Shown here: positions 17,964-27,613 of the stretch, piece by piece
Layout: each line of letters opens with the position of its first letter
Position numbering within the stretch: position 1 is the stretch's first letter
Origin: Sphingobacterium sp. LZ7M1
Lineage (GTDB): Bacteria; Bacteroidota; Bacteroidia; Sphingobacteriales; Sphingobacteriaceae
Reading direction: 5' to 3'
Assembly: GCF_024296865.1 (NCBI RefSeq)
Contig: NZ_CP101134.1
Coordinates: 2,046,001 to 2,110,000 of the forward strand
DNA length: 64,000 bases
Notes under the pieces: model-generated
The model's input: the letters and a program-made list of their open reading frames with translations, nothing else
Database searches by the model: none
Told to the model about the DNA's origin: nothing
Position numbers and translations under genes: made by a program

Positions 17964-18968
17964 TTATTCTTTGTTAATTAAATCGAAAGTATCCTTAATC
18001 AATTCAAAAGATTTCAATCTTTTTTGGTCATCATATATATAATTAGTGGTCATGATCTCTTGTGCATTTACCTCCTCAATCAATTCTTTAAGTGTCCTGG
18101 CCAATTGTTCAGGGTTGCCTGTATAGGTACTGGAAGTCATGGATTGGACTGCTTGCTCGATTTCAGGTATTCCGTGGAAAATGGGTTTTTCCGTTGGTGC
18201 TGATAAAGGCATCCTCCGGTTGGTCACTATTCCTGCAAAAAGGTTCTGCAAGCTGCTGGATAAAAATATGGCCTCTTCATTGGTCTCTGCTGCCACTATA
18301 TTTACACAAACCATAAAATAAGGCTCCTGCAATTGTTCGGATGGTTTGAAGTTCATTCTATAGATATCGGCCGCAGCCTTTAACATATTTGGGGCGAAGT
18401 GTGCCGCAAATGCATAGGGTAAACCTAATTCCGCAGCAAGAAAGGCACTGTCCGTGCTGGACCCCAGAATCCAGATAGGGATTTCTAAACCTTCTCCAGG
18501 GAATGCGCGAACCTTGGAGCTGTGGTTGTCGGAACTGAAATAGCGTTGGAGGGACTGCACATCATCCTTGAAGTAAAATGCCGTATTTAAATTATTCCTC
18601 CTAAGTGCCATTGCGGTCACCTGATCGGTGCCGGGAGCTCGCCCAAGACCAAGATCAATTCGGTTGGGATAAATAGATTCTAAAGTTCCAAATTGTTCCG
18701 CAATCACCAAAGGGGAGTGGTTAGGGAGCATAATCCCTCCGGAACCAACCCTGATGTTTTGCGTTTGGCTCGCAATATGGCCGATCAAAACTGAAGTGGC
18801 CGAACTGGCAATAAATTCCATATTATGGTGTTCGGCGAGCCAGATCCTGGTATAACCTAGTTTGTCAATATGTTTGGCGCCTTCTGAAGCTCTTTCTATC
18901 GCTTCAGTGGCTGTATTATTCTTTCTTAAAGTGGCTAATTCCAGTAGAGAATATTGGATGTTCTTCAT
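17964..18968 (-). CDS. LLM-class flavin-dependent oxidoreductase (MsnO8-like)
   Basis: A 334-residue luciferase-like monooxygenase that should use reduced FMN. Motifs: YTRIWLAEHHNMEFIASSAT (about 39-58), GSGGIMLPNHSPLVIAEQFG (about 75-94), IDLGLGRAPGTD (about 104-115) and PIWILGSSTDSAFLAAELGL. These match the MsnO8/YhbW branch of the family, in which the physiological substrate is generally not known. The 530-base gap upstream leads to the divergent pckA gene. Confidence 0.88.
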   Translation of the reverse strand: MKNIQYSLLELATLRKNNTATEAIERASEGAKHIDKLGYTRIWLAEHHNMEFIASSATSVLIGHIASQTQNIRVGSGGIMLPNHSPLVIAEQFGTLESIYPNRIDLGLGRAPGTDQVTAMALRRNNLNTAFYFKDDVQSLQRYFSSDNHSSKVRAFPGEGLEIPIWILGSSTDSAFLAAELGLPYAFAAHFAPNMLKAAADIYRMNFKPSEQLQEPYFMVCVNIVAAETNEEAIFLSSSLQNLFAGIVTNRRMPLSAPTEKPIFHGIPEIEQAVQSMTSSTYTGNPEQLARTLKELIEEVNAQEIMTTNYIYDDQKRLKSFELIKDTFDLINKE

Positions 18969-19469
18969 AAGGTAAATATACGTCTCAAATTACATTGAAA
19001 TGGTAATCTTAATGTATGGAATTATTTAAGCTTTGTCACGATTCCTAAAATTTATAGAGAAGCAATGATGGTAGTCTAGTATTAACATAGGGTTTGAGGG
19101 ATTTTTTATTTGAGTAAGTTCAAATTTTACCTTTCATTTTTAATCAAAATTGGAATAATTTTTAACATATATTGTCAATTTATTAAAGGATATTGTCATT
19201 TCATTTTAGCAAGGTAGAATTATCGCTACATTTTCATTTCAATTAAAATAATAAATACCTTAAAATCCCTTAAAAATCGCTAAAAACGTTGAAAAATGCA
19301 TTTAAACTGTTTAAAGGCACATTATAGAAAAGGCTAGTATTTGCTGTATAAAATTGCTAAATTAATTATATCTATATTTTTCATTTTATTTAATTGAAAA
19401 TAAGGTAGTTACAATTGTGTAAATTTTACAATATGCTAAATTTACTTTTTTTATTGCTAAAAATATATA
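18969..19469. other. AT-rich divergent intergenic region before pckA
   Basis: About 500 bases with no gene on either strand. It is strongly AT-rich with short direct repeats (TATTGTCA at about 19170 and 19190) and repeated TAAAAATCGCTAAAAACG-like text near 19270-19290. It carries the promoters of the luciferase-like gene (minus) and pckA (plus). The length is unusual for this window and leaves room for regulator sites. Confidence 0.5.
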
Positions 19470-19477
19470 TAGCTTTG
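19470..19477 (+). promoter_or_regulatory. -7 promoter element for pckA
   Basis: TAGCTTTG fits TAnnTTTG and ends 22 bases before the pckA ATG, giving a short leader. A TTG at 19454-19456 is the nearest -33 candidate but its spacing is shorter than usual. Confidence 0.5.
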
Positions 19478-19498
19478 TTCGCAAAATAAATCCTATAT

Positions 19499-21073
19499 AT
19501 GACAAATTTAATCAGTAGTCAATTGGAGTCACTTGGGATCCGTCCTTCAAGTCCAATTTATTTTCAACTTCCAGTACCAGAACTGGTGGAAAGAGCGATT
19601 AAAAATAATGAAGCTTCCTTAACAGAAACAGGAGCATTGAGTTTCAAAACTGGCATTTTTACAGGGCGCTCGCCAGAGTCTAGATTTATCGTAAAAGACT
19701 CCGATACAGCAGAGCACGTAAATTGGGGAAAAGTGAACAAACCCATGAGCATCGAGCTGTTTGACCTGTTGCTGGCTAGAGTAACTGAATATCTTTCATT
19801 AAATCCCATTTATGTAAGATCGATACAAGCTTGTAATCATAAAGATTATTCCCAAAATGTACTTACGGTTACCCAAAGCCCTTGTCAGGATATTTTTGTG
19901 AACAATATGTTTATCAATGTAGATGTTGAAACGCAAGGACCAATCGATTGGACAGTCTTAGCAGCTTCAAATTTAAAAGTTGATGATTACCAGGCCTTGG
20001 GCTTGCCAACTTCACACTGTGTGGTTTTGGATCTAACCCGTAAAGTGGTTATCATCATCGGAACGGCATATACAGGAGAGATTAAGAAGGGGATTTTCTC
20101 TGCACTGAATTATTACTTGCCTTTAAAGCATAACGTGTTAACAATGCACTGTTCTGCAAATGTCGGTAAGAAAAACGACACTGCTTTATTCTTTGGCCTA
20201 TCTGGGACGGGTAAAACAACGTTATCATCTGATCATGGTCGTTTATTGATCGGAGATGATGAGCATGGTTGGACGGAAAATGAGGTGTTTAACTTCGAAG
20301 GAGGTTGCTATGCGAAGGCCATTGGTTTGACGCAGCAACATGAACCACAAATCTTTAATGCTATCAAATTTGGTGCATTATTGGAGAACGTGAATTTTAA
20401 ACCTGGAACTCGTGAAGCAGATTATGACGATAGCAGCATCACAGAAAACATGCGCGCTTCATACCCAATCGAATTTTTGGAAAATGTAAATCCTAGAGGA
20501 TATGGTGCTTCACCAAAGCATATCTTCTTTTTGAGTGCGGATGCATTTGGAGTACTTCCTCCGATCTCCAAGCTTACTGCTGAACAGGCCATGTATTATT
20601 TTATCAATGGATATACAGCTAAAGTAGCAGGAACAGAAATGGGAGTAAAGACGCCTACGGCTACTTTCTCTGCTTGTTTTGGTGCTGCATTTATGCCATT
20701 GCATCCTATGCACTACGCGGAAATGTTAAGGAAGAAACTAGAAGAAAATCCGGATATCCAAGTTTGGTTGGTCAATACGGGTTGGGTAGCTGGTCCTTAC
20801 GGCGTAGGAAGAAGGATACAGTTAAAATATACCCGTCAATTAATCCGTACCGCTATGGAGGGCCATATTGGCGAAGCAGGATATGAAAAACATCCGATTT
20901 TTAACCTTCAGATGCCAAGGGAATGTCCTGAAATCCCAACTAATCTATTAAATCCTAAACGCGTTTGGGACAATCCAGAAGCTTATGAGGAGTTAGCGGA
21001 AAAATTAAAGGGAATGTTTGATGAAAACTATGCTCAATTTATCCCGAAACCAGTTGAAAAGGTATTGAGTTAA
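19499..21073 (+). CDS. pckA: Phosphoenolpyruvate carboxykinase (ATP)
   Basis: Converts oxaloacetate and ATP to phosphoenolpyruvate, ADP and CO2, the entry step of gluconeogenesis; in some anaerobes it runs the other way. The 524 residues contain the substrate loop [17 protein letters not shown] (about 49-65), the nucleotide loop [14 protein letters not shown] (about 239-252) and the metal-binding block IGDDEHGW, plus [17 protein letters not shown] downstream. These are the standard ATP-dependent PEPCK motifs. fbp follows after 11 bases, so the two gluconeogenic enzymes are made together. Confidence 0.97.
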   Translation: MTNLISSQLESLGIRPSSPIYFQLPVPELVERAIKNNEASLTETGALSFKTGIFTGRSPESRFIVKDSDTAEHVNWGKVNKPMSIELFDLLLARVTEYLSLNPIYVRSIQACNHKDYSQNVLTVTQSPCQDIFVNNMFINVDVETQGPIDWTVLAASNLKVDDYQALGLPTSHCVVLDLTRKVVIIIGTAYTGEIKKGIFSALNYYLPLKHNVLTMHCSANVGKKNDTALFFGLSGTGKTTLSSDHGRLLIGDDEHGWTENEVFNFEGGCYAKAIGLTQQHEPQIFNAIKFGALLENVNFKPGTREADYDDSSITENMRASYPIEFLENVNPRGYGASPKHIFFLSADAFGVLPPISKLTAEQAMYYFINGYTAKVAGTEMGVKTPTATFSACFGAAFMPLHPMHYAEMLRKKLEENPDIQVWLVNTGWVAGPYGVGRRIQLKYTRQLIRTAMEGHIGEAGYEKHPIFNLQMPRECPEIPTNLLNPKRVWDNPEAYEELAEKLKGMFDENYAQFIPKPVEKVLS

Positions 21074-21084
21074 TAAAAAGAGAA

Positions 21085-22110
21085 ATGGGAATTCAAACAT
21101 TAGAGCAATTTATTTCTGAGCAACAAACTCAATTTCCTCAAGCAAAAGGAGAATTGACACGATTGCTACAAGGGATTTCTTTGGCCGCTAAAATTGTTCA
21201 TAGGGAAGTAAATAAAGCTGGCTTGGCTGACATCCTAGGGAAGCAAGGTAATACCAATGCCCAAGGTGAGGAGCAACAAAAACTAGATGTATTTGCTGAT
21301 CATTACTTTATGGATGCATTGGAACGAGTTGGCGAATGCTGCTATCTAGCTTCTGAAGAACATGAAGACGGAATAGATCTGACAAAACGAAATAAATATG
21401 CTGTAGGTAAGTATATGGTTTATTTTGATCCTTTGGATGGCTCTTCCAATATTGATGCAAATGTGTCAGTAGGTACTATTTTCTCCATCTATAAAAGAGT
21501 AAGCTCTGGAGAAGAGATCGAGAACATTGATTTTGCGCAGATCGGTAGAAAACAAGTTGCCGCAGGTTATGTGATCTATGGTTCTTCAACCATGCTTGTT
21601 TATACTACTGGAAAGGGAGTGAATGGCTTTACCTTGGATCCATCTATTGGAGAATTCTGTCTTTCCCATCCAGGTTTAAGGATTCCTGAAAATGGGAAGA
21701 CCTATTCTGTAAATGAAAGCAATTACAACCAGTTTTCCCTAGCGATAAAACAATACCTGCAATTCTGCAAAGAAATCGATAAAGATACCAACCGACCATA
21801 TTCTTCTCGATATATTGGTTCCTTAGTGGCCGATTTTCATAGGAATATGATTCAAGGAGGTCTGTTCTTATATCCGGATACCTATCAGTATCCGAATGGG
21901 AAACTTCGGTTGATGTATGAATGTAATCCATTGGCATTTATTGCTGAACAAGCTGGTGGTAAAGCTACAACCGGTGAGATGCCAATCTTGGACATTGAAC
22001 CTGTCGAATTGCATCAAAGGACTCCGTTGATCATCGGAAGTAAGAACATGGTTGAAAAGGTAGAACAATTTATTGCAGAATATTCAAGTGTAGAACCGTC
22101 TTTTGTATAG
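21085..22110 (+). CDS. fbp: Fructose-1,6-bisphosphatase, class I
   Basis: Hydrolyses fructose 1,6-bisphosphate to fructose 6-phosphate, the committed step of gluconeogenesis. At 341 residues it has the normal class I length, with the metal-binding signatures LASEEHED (about 88-95) and [20 protein letters not shown] (about 112-131), and the substrate-binding [19 protein letters not shown] and [15 protein letters not shown] stretches. It lies 11 bases downstream of pckA without an intervening promoter or terminator, so the pair is an operon. Confidence 0.97.
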   Translation: MGIQTLEQFISEQQTQFPQAKGELTRLLQGISLAAKIVHREVNKAGLADILGKQGNTNAQGEEQQKLDVFADHYFMDALERVGECCYLASEEHEDGIDLTKRNKYAVGKYMVYFDPLDGSSNIDANVSVGTIFSIYKRVSSGEEIENIDFAQIGRKQVAAGYVIYGSSTMLVYTTGKGVNGFTLDPSIGEFCLSHPGLRIPENGKTYSVNESNYNQFSLAIKQYLQFCKEIDKDTNRPYSSRYIGSLVADFHRNMIQGGLFLYPDTYQYPNGKLRLMYECNPLAFIAEQAGGKATTGEMPILDIEPVELHQRTPLIIGSKNMVEKVEQFIAEYSSVEPSFV

Positions 22111-22137
22111 GGTATTATTTAAGTAATTGAAAATAAT

Positions 22138-22145
22138 TATGTTTG
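22138..22145 (+). promoter_or_regulatory. -7 promoter element before the DUF6265/YciI-like gene
   Basis: TATGTTTG fits TAnnTTTG. It lies 27 bases after the fbp stop and 15 bases before the ATG at 22161, suggesting a separate promoter with a very short leader. No properly spaced -33 element is visible. Confidence 0.4.
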
Positions 22146-22160
22146 CAGAAAAATCTAATT

Positions 22161-23018
22161 ATGAAAATACTATTTGCTGTACTGTGTCTGTTCTGCTTTC
22201 AGCTTTCCTATGCCCAAGATAGATTACCTCTGTTTTTAAAAGGTCATTGGGAAATACAGGGAAGCAATAGCGAAGAACATTGGGATGTTCTTTCTGACAA
22301 GAGCATGAAAGGCTTTGGTTACAAAATTGATGGTGCTATTCCTCAGGTTTCTGAATACCTGGATATCCAATTGAAAAAAGGTAAAGTGGTCTTGATGGCT
22401 ACGGTAGTGGGTCAGAATAAGGGATTGCCAATTGAATTTACTGCCGAAGGAAAACCATCTGATAAGGAGATCAAGTTTGTGAATCATAAGCATGATTTCC
22501 CGCAAGAAATTACCTATAGCAAGGCTTCAGACTCTACAGGGAATTTGATTGTAAAAATCGTTGGTCAAGGAAAGGAACATACGCAAATCTTTCTTCCTAA
22601 GAAGGTTTCAGGTGCAAAGCAGGATACTGTCTATGATGAAGCTTTAGCACAGAAGTTAGGTTCAGATGAATACGGTATGAAATCCTACTTTTATGTGGTT
22701 TTGAAGACTGGAGAAAATAAAGATCAGGACAAAGATTTGATCAATACGGCTTTCAAAGGCCATATGGATAATATCAACAGGTTGGTTAAGGAAGAGAAGC
22801 TGATCGTTGCTGGTCCTTTTGGGAAGAATTCGGATCAATATAGGGGTCTATTTATTCTAAACAATATAAAGACAGAAGAGGAAGCGAAAGCAATTCTGGA
22901 AACTGATCCAGCTATAAAAGCGGGGTACCTGGCTTATTCTATTTATACCTGGTATGGTTCAGCGGCACTTCCAATGTATCTTCCATATTCAGAGAAAATT
23001 ACCAAATCCAAATTCTAA
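22161..23018 (+). CDS. Secreted protein with DUF6265-like and YciI-like domains
   Basis: A 285-residue protein with a cleavable signal peptide (MKILFAVLCLFCFQLSYAQ). Residues about 20-145 resemble DUF6265 (LPLFLKGHWEIQGSNSEEHW..., GKPSDKEIKFVNHKHDFPQE). Residues about 170-270 look like a YCII domain, with FYVVLKTGENKDQDK, HMDNINRLVKEEKLIVAGPF and LFILNNIKTEEEAKAILETD. A TTG six codons upstream also opens the frame, but the ATG chosen gives a clean signal peptide. The role is unknown. YciI-like domains usually act in the cytoplasm, so an exported fusion is unusual. Assignment is by motif only. Confidence 0.65.
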   Translation: MKILFAVLCLFCFQLSYAQDRLPLFLKGHWEIQGSNSEEHWDVLSDKSMKGFGYKIDGAIPQVSEYLDIQLKKGKVVLMATVVGQNKGLPIEFTAEGKPSDKEIKFVNHKHDFPQEITYSKASDSTGNLIVKIVGQGKEHTQIFLPKKVSGAKQDTVYDEALAQKLGSDEYGMKSYFYVVLKTGENKDQDKDLINTAFKGHMDNINRLVKEEKLIVAGPFGKNSDQYRGLFILNNIKTEEEAKAILETDPAIKAGYLAYSIYTWYGSAALPMYLPYSEKITKSKF

Positions 23019-23034
23019 TATAGTTAAAACAGAT

Positions 23035-23073
23035 TCGGCCAGTCATTGCTCTGCAAGACTGGCCGAGTTTTTT
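23035..23073 (+). terminator. Intrinsic terminator
   Basis: Perfect 10-base arms TCGGCCAGTC (23035-23044) and GACTGGCCGA (23057-23066) followed by GTTTTTTA. Ends the pckA-fbp-DUF6265 region; it also faces the convergent peptidase gene. Confidence 0.88.
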
Positions 23074-23089
23074 ATTTAAATATTGTGAT

Positions 23090-25255
23090 TTATTTAACTC
23101 CCATTTCTTGGATGATGAATTGGGCATTGTCAACCTTATCTGCTATCCATAACACATAACGGATATCGACACCGATCGAACGACTGTAGCTCTCGTTCCA
23201 AGCGAAATCATTGATAGTAGCATCATAAGCTCTATCGAAGTTCACTCCGATCAATTCGCCGTAAGCATTCATGATAGGAGATCCTGAGTTTCCGCCCGTA
23301 GTGTCCATGTTATATAGGATGTTAACAGGTACATCATTCAAATCCTTTTTAAAGTAGTTTCCGAAGTTCTTGTCCAGCCAATTGGTCTTGATTGCTTCAG
23401 GATAGGTGAATTCATTTAAACCTGAGTTACCCTTTTCAATGATTCCTTTTACGGTAGTGAAGGGTTCCATGTAGGTGGCATCTGCAGGACTATAGCCCTT
23501 TATGTTTCCAAATGTCAACCTTAAAGTTGAATTCGCATCAGGGATAAAGCTTTTTGATTGGAACTTTTCTTTTACGGCAATATAATCCGCCATTAACTTG
23601 TTCAAATTACCTTCTCTTCTTTTTTGTTCCGCATAGAATGGCTGCATTTCCGTTTCCAGTTCTTTTTGAAACTTCATTAAATCATCTGAATACTTTAAGA
23701 AAGAATTTACATCCTTTAGGACCGTGTTCTCAAAATACTCTTGATTAGACAGTTTGGAATCTTCGATGGCCTTGCTGATATAATCAGAAGCAGCCTGTTC
23801 GTTACTGAATTTGTGAGCTGCAACAAATGGAAGGGCATTGCCATCTTTTAATTGGTAAGCTTGAGCAAACATGCTGCTTGCAATACTTTTATCTACATTT
23901 AGATTGAAGCTTTCATAAAGGCCAGCTAACTGTTTCTTGAAATTATCAATATTGGCCTTGTACAATTCTTCCTTACGTTTACTTGATAGTTCTTTGTTAA
24001 TAGCATCTTGAAAGCTATTGGTCAAGGAAGCAAATTGTAAGGATCGAATTCCAGAATAGATGTTGTTATACCATAATTCTTTTTCTGCATTTTGGAAAAC
24101 CAATCCGTAGTGTTGGCCTATATCTTTCATCAAAGAACCATATTGAGCTTTTAACGCGGCATCATTCTCAATGAATTTTGCCAATTCCTCATCCTCCTTG
24201 ATCTTGGTGTTGACAAGGTCGATGTTTCTCAAGCCTTTCAATTTACCTCTGTAATTCTTCATTACATTTGCATTCCTCTTGATCCTTGTTGCAAGTGCCA
24301 ATTCAGTAGCTTTATCATCTTTTCCTGCAAGTAGCATCTGCTGATTTTGGAAATCATAAAGTTCTGAGGTGTAAGGCAATAAATATTGCTGCTGATATTC
24401 AATATACTGGGCAGGTCTATGACGGAAAGTACGACCAGGGTAGCCAAGGATAAAAACGAAATCATTTTCATTTACACCTTTAGGATTTACCTTTAAATGT
24501 TTCTTTGGTTTATAAGGGACATTATCTTTAGAATATTTCGCAGAAGAACCATCCTTGGCAACATAGGCTCTCAAGAAAGAGAAGTCACCTGTATGTCTAG
24601 GCCATACCCAGTTGTCCGTCTCACCACCGAACTCTCCAATGTTCTGTCTAGGGATATAAACCAATCGCACATCTTCTATGGTTTTATATTTGAACAATAC
24701 ATAGCTCTTGCCAATGAACATCTCAGAAACTTCAGCCTTGATGGTTGGATCTTGGGCTTCAGCTTCTTTTGCAATTTCTTTTCTTTTGTTGGTAATGATA
24801 TCGATACGCTGGCTAGGGTCAGTGACATTTGCAACAGCTTCCAAAATTCTCTGGGATACATCTTCATAAGAGTCCGTAATCCGGATATTCAGTCCCTTGG
24901 CTTCGATTTCTTGCTCATGCGAATTCGCGACGAATCCATTTTCTAAATAATTGTGTTCGGGTGTGGAGGCTAATTGAACGGCACTGAAAGCACAGTGATG
25001 GTTGGTGATGATCAATCCATTCGGAGAGACAAATGAGCCAGAACAACCACTAACCTGTACCAAGGCATCGACTAGGCCTATCTGTCCGGGATTATAGATC
25101 TCCTTTTCGCTAATTTTTAATCCTGCTTTTTTCAGACCGGCTTTGCCCAGTTCGCTCAAAGGGAACATCCCTTCATCAGGAATGGCATTCGGAATGATGA
25201 CCGTTCCGGTGGTTAAGAAAGCAGCAATTATCCCTGCTTTGATAAAGTTTAACAT
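23090..25255 (-). CDS. S46 family dipeptidyl-peptidase, DPP11-like
   Basis: Periplasmic serine exopeptidase of 721 residues that removes dipeptides from peptide N-termini. A signal segment spans residues 1-23. The chymotrypsin-fold triad is visible: TNHHCAF (His 86/87) and GGNSGSP (Ser 657). Residue 675 in GVNFDRAYD is arginine; in this family an Arg at the equivalent position (673 in the Porphyromonas enzyme) marks DPP11, which prefers Asp/Glu at P1, while DPP7 has Gly there. So acidic-residue specificity is predicted. No operon partner is nearby. The family call is sure; the specificity is inference from one residue. Confidence 0.93.
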   Translation of the reverse strand: MLNFIKAGIIAAFLTTGTVIIPNAIPDEGMFPLSELGKAGLKKAGLKISEKEIYNPGQIGLVDALVQVSGCSGSFVSPNGLIITNHHCAFSAVQLASTPEHNYLENGFVANSHEQEIEAKGLNIRITDSYEDVSQRILEAVANVTDPSQRIDIITNKRKEIAKEAEAQDPTIKAEVSEMFIGKSYVLFKYKTIEDVRLVYIPRQNIGEFGGETDNWVWPRHTGDFSFLRAYVAKDGSSAKYSKDNVPYKPKKHLKVNPKGVNENDFVFILGYPGRTFRHRPAQYIEYQQQYLLPYTSELYDFQNQQMLLAGKDDKATELALATRIKRNANVMKNYRGKLKGLRNIDLVNTKIKEDEELAKFIENDAALKAQYGSLMKDIGQHYGLVFQNAEKELWYNNIYSGIRSLQFASLTNSFQDAINKELSSKRKEELYKANIDNFKKQLAGLYESFNLNVDKSIASSMFAQAYQLKDGNALPFVAAHKFSNEQAASDYISKAIEDSKLSNQEYFENTVLKDVNSFLKYSDDLMKFQKELETEMQPFYAEQKRREGNLNKLMADYIAVKEKFQSKSFIPDANSTLRLTFGNIKGYSPADATYMEPFTTVKGIIEKGNSGLNEFTYPEAIKTNWLDKNFGNYFKKDLNDVPVNILYNMDTTGGNSGSPIMNAYGELIGVNFDRAYDATINDFAWNESYSRSIGVDIRYVLWIADKVDNAQFIIQEMGVK

Positions 25256-25360
25256 AACTATAGATTTTGTTTCATCCCAAAAATACTAAATGTTAATTGG
25301 CAAAACAGATTTATTGCTGTAATACCTGGGGTATTATTTAACTATTCGATAAATGGTTCC

Positions 25361-25368
25361 TATATTTG
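25361..25368 (+). promoter_or_regulatory. -7 promoter element for the ClC gene
   Basis: TATATTTG matches TAnnTTTG, 106 bases before the ClC start. It lies in the divergent gap between the S46 peptidase and the ClC gene. Confidence 0.45.
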
Positions 25369-25474
25369 CAGAAAATAGGGAATTTTATTCACGCTAATTT
25401 AATAATAGGAACCTTAGCCTTTATAAATAGCAAACATTAATCTTTAGCTATCTAAAAGGGGAAATGACCAACGA

Positions 25475-27265
25475 ATGAGACAAAAATTTCTAAAGAAACT
25501 AGAGGCTTTAAATAGGTGGAGAATGCAGAAGATTTCGAACAGAAATTTTCTAATCGTTCTAGCCTTTGTGGTGGGTATTGTAGGTGGGTTGGCAGCTGCT
25601 CTCTTGAAAGGATTAACTCATTTTATCGCGGCCAAACTACAGGATGATCTTGAATGGCATTTCAAATATTCCCTTTATTTGATATTTCCGCTGATCGGTA
25701 TTTTCCTGAGTGTGCTATATGTCCGCAAGTTCATAAAGGGAAAAAAGCTTGAGCACGGAATCACACCAATCATTTACGCCATTTCCCGACGGTCCAGTCG
25801 AATCGATCTACATAATATTTATTCCCAAATTGTTACCAGTGCCATTACGGTTGGCTTTGGAGGGTCTTCAGGTTTGGAGGCACCGATTGCCTATTCCGGT
25901 TCCGCCATTGGTTCCAATATTGGACGGTTCTTCGGATTGAGCTATAAGGAAGTTACGATGCTTTTGGCATGTGGAGCTGCAGCAGGGATATCCGGAGCAT
26001 TTAATAGTCCCGTTGCTGGGATGGTATTTGCCATTGAAATCCTATTGCCCGAGTTCTCAATCCCCGTCTTTATTCCATTGTTGATTTCCTCTGCCTTAGC
26101 TGCGGTTATCTCAAGGATCTTATACAGCGAACCTTTGTTCCATACTGCTGCAACAGATTGGGAGGTGAGCTCGATATTCTTTTACATTCTATTAGCCGTT
26201 TTGGTCGGCCTCTATACCATCTATTTCTCCAAGATCAGCCAAGTAGTAAAGAATTGGTTTTCGAAAATCAAGAATCCATATAATAAGGTATGGGTCAGTG
26301 GGATTTCCTTGGGAGTCATGATCTTCGTATTCCCCGCCTTATATGGAGAGGGCTATCTGACCATACAGCAGATCCTTGATGGGCACTTTAACTCGATTGT
26401 CAAGAATTCCCTGTTTTCAGATTATCGAGACATGGCCTGGGTAGTTGTTTGTTATACAGTTTTGGTTCTATTTGGTAAATCCTTTGCATCACTATTTACA
26501 ATCAATGGGGGAGGAAACGGAGGTATCTTTGGACCTAGTTTGGTCATGGGTGGATTGATAGGCTTTGCCTTCGCCTATGGCATGAACCAAACTGGCTTTG
26601 TGCAACTCAATGTTCCTAATTTCGTGATGGCTGGTATGGCCGCCGCACTTGCAGGAATTATGCATGCGCCGTTGACAGGAATTTTTCTTATTGCCGAAAT
26701 CACCGGCGGATATACTTTGATGGTACCCTTGATGTTGGTTGCTTCGATTTCTTACTTAATCAATCGAGGGGTGATGAAGCACTCTGTCTATACCAAAGTA
26801 TTGGCAGAATCCGGAGATCTTCTTTCTTACAAAGATAAAGACCGTACTGTTCTCAGTATGATGAAACTGAGGTATGTGCTTGAAACCAATTTTGTTGTTT
26901 TGAGACCGGATCAGACCCCATTGGACCGTCAATCGGATATTTTACATTCCAAACGGAATATATTCCCAATCGTTGACGAAAAAGGAAAACTTCTAGGGAT
27001 CCTATATAGTGAGCGATTATTTTCCATTCTATTAGGTGAAGAAGAGGGAAGAGATAAAACTTTTGCCACTTTAGCTCAAAAGCCTAATGATATCATTATT
27101 GAAACGGAGAATATGGAGCATGTGATGACGAAGATGAATAAAGAGGATGTTTGGATCCTTCCAGTGGTCAATAAGGATGAACAATACCTAGGTTTTATAT
27201 CAAAGTCTTCTGTTTTCAATAAATATCGCGGGCTTTTAATTAGACAAGGCCAATATTTGGAGTAA
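25475..27265 (+). CDS. ClC-family chloride channel/exchanger with CBS domains
   Basis: A 596-residue inner-membrane protein: about ten or more hydrophobic segments over residues 25-450, then a soluble C-terminal part (about 460-590) with two CBS-like repeats that usually bind adenine nucleotides. Selectivity-filter relatives can be seen: GFGGSSGLEAP (about 127-137), where Glu 135 sits at the gating-glutamate position, and GGGNGGIFGPSLVMGG. ClC proteins move chloride or fluoride-like anions, often in exchange for protons. A retained gating Glu is compatible with an exchanger, but channel or exchanger cannot be decided here. Confidence 0.9.
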   Translation: MRQKFLKKLEALNRWRMQKISNRNFLIVLAFVVGIVGGLAAALLKGLTHFIAAKLQDDLEWHFKYSLYLIFPLIGIFLSVLYVRKFIKGKKLEHGITPIIYAISRRSSRIDLHNIYSQIVTSAITVGFGGSSGLEAPIAYSGSAIGSNIGRFFGLSYKEVTMLLACGAAAGISGAFNSPVAGMVFAIEILLPEFSIPVFIPLLISSALAAVISRILYSEPLFHTAATDWEVSSIFFYILLAVLVGLYTIYFSKISQVVKNWFSKIKNPYNKVWVSGISLGVMIFVFPALYGEGYLTIQQILDGHFNSIVKNSLFSDYRDMAWVVVCYTVLVLFGKSFASLFTINGGGNGGIFGPSLVMGGLIGFAFAYGMNQTGFVQLNVPNFVMAGMAAALAGIMHAPLTGIFLIAEITGGYTLMVPLMLVASISYLINRGVMKHSVYTKVLAESGDLLSYKDKDRTVLSMMKLRYVLETNFVVLRPDQTPLDRQSDILHSKRNIFPIVDEKGKLLGILYSERLFSILLGEEEGRDKTFATLAQKPNDIIIETENMEHVMTKMNKEDVWILPVVNKDEQYLGFISKSSVFNKYRGLLIRQGQYLE

Positions 27266-27613
27266 TCCTATCGATTTGACCAAAATATGTTGCTTTGTTT
27301 ACCATCTGTAGCAATAATATTCCCTCTAAATTTCGTTGAAATCATACAAAGGATTGCCTTTGACTGCTGATTTTCCAATTGGTTTAATTGAAAAAAATAA
27401 AGAAATCCCTTTTTTATTTTTTTCAAATGCATGGTTTTAGCCTTTGAAAACCAACGATTTATAGCTTAAATGTCTTAGAATTAACAAAATATTAACTAAA
27501 GTATAATCTGTTAACAAATGTTAAACGGTACAATAATTGTTAAATGATACGTTAATAAGATGGAAGTGTAATAAAAATATTACGAATACAAAGTACAAAA
27601 TCGGAAAATTACT
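27266..27613. other. AT-rich gene-free region before the RND operon
   Basis: About 350 bases with no coding sequence. A repeated TTAAC/GTTAA text (ATTAACAAAATATTAAC, TGTTAACAAATGTTAAAC, at about 27480-27530) lies 80-130 bases before the adaptor gene and could include a regulator site. No TetR or other regulator gene is adjacent. No clear TAnnTTTG element was found. Confidence 0.4.
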
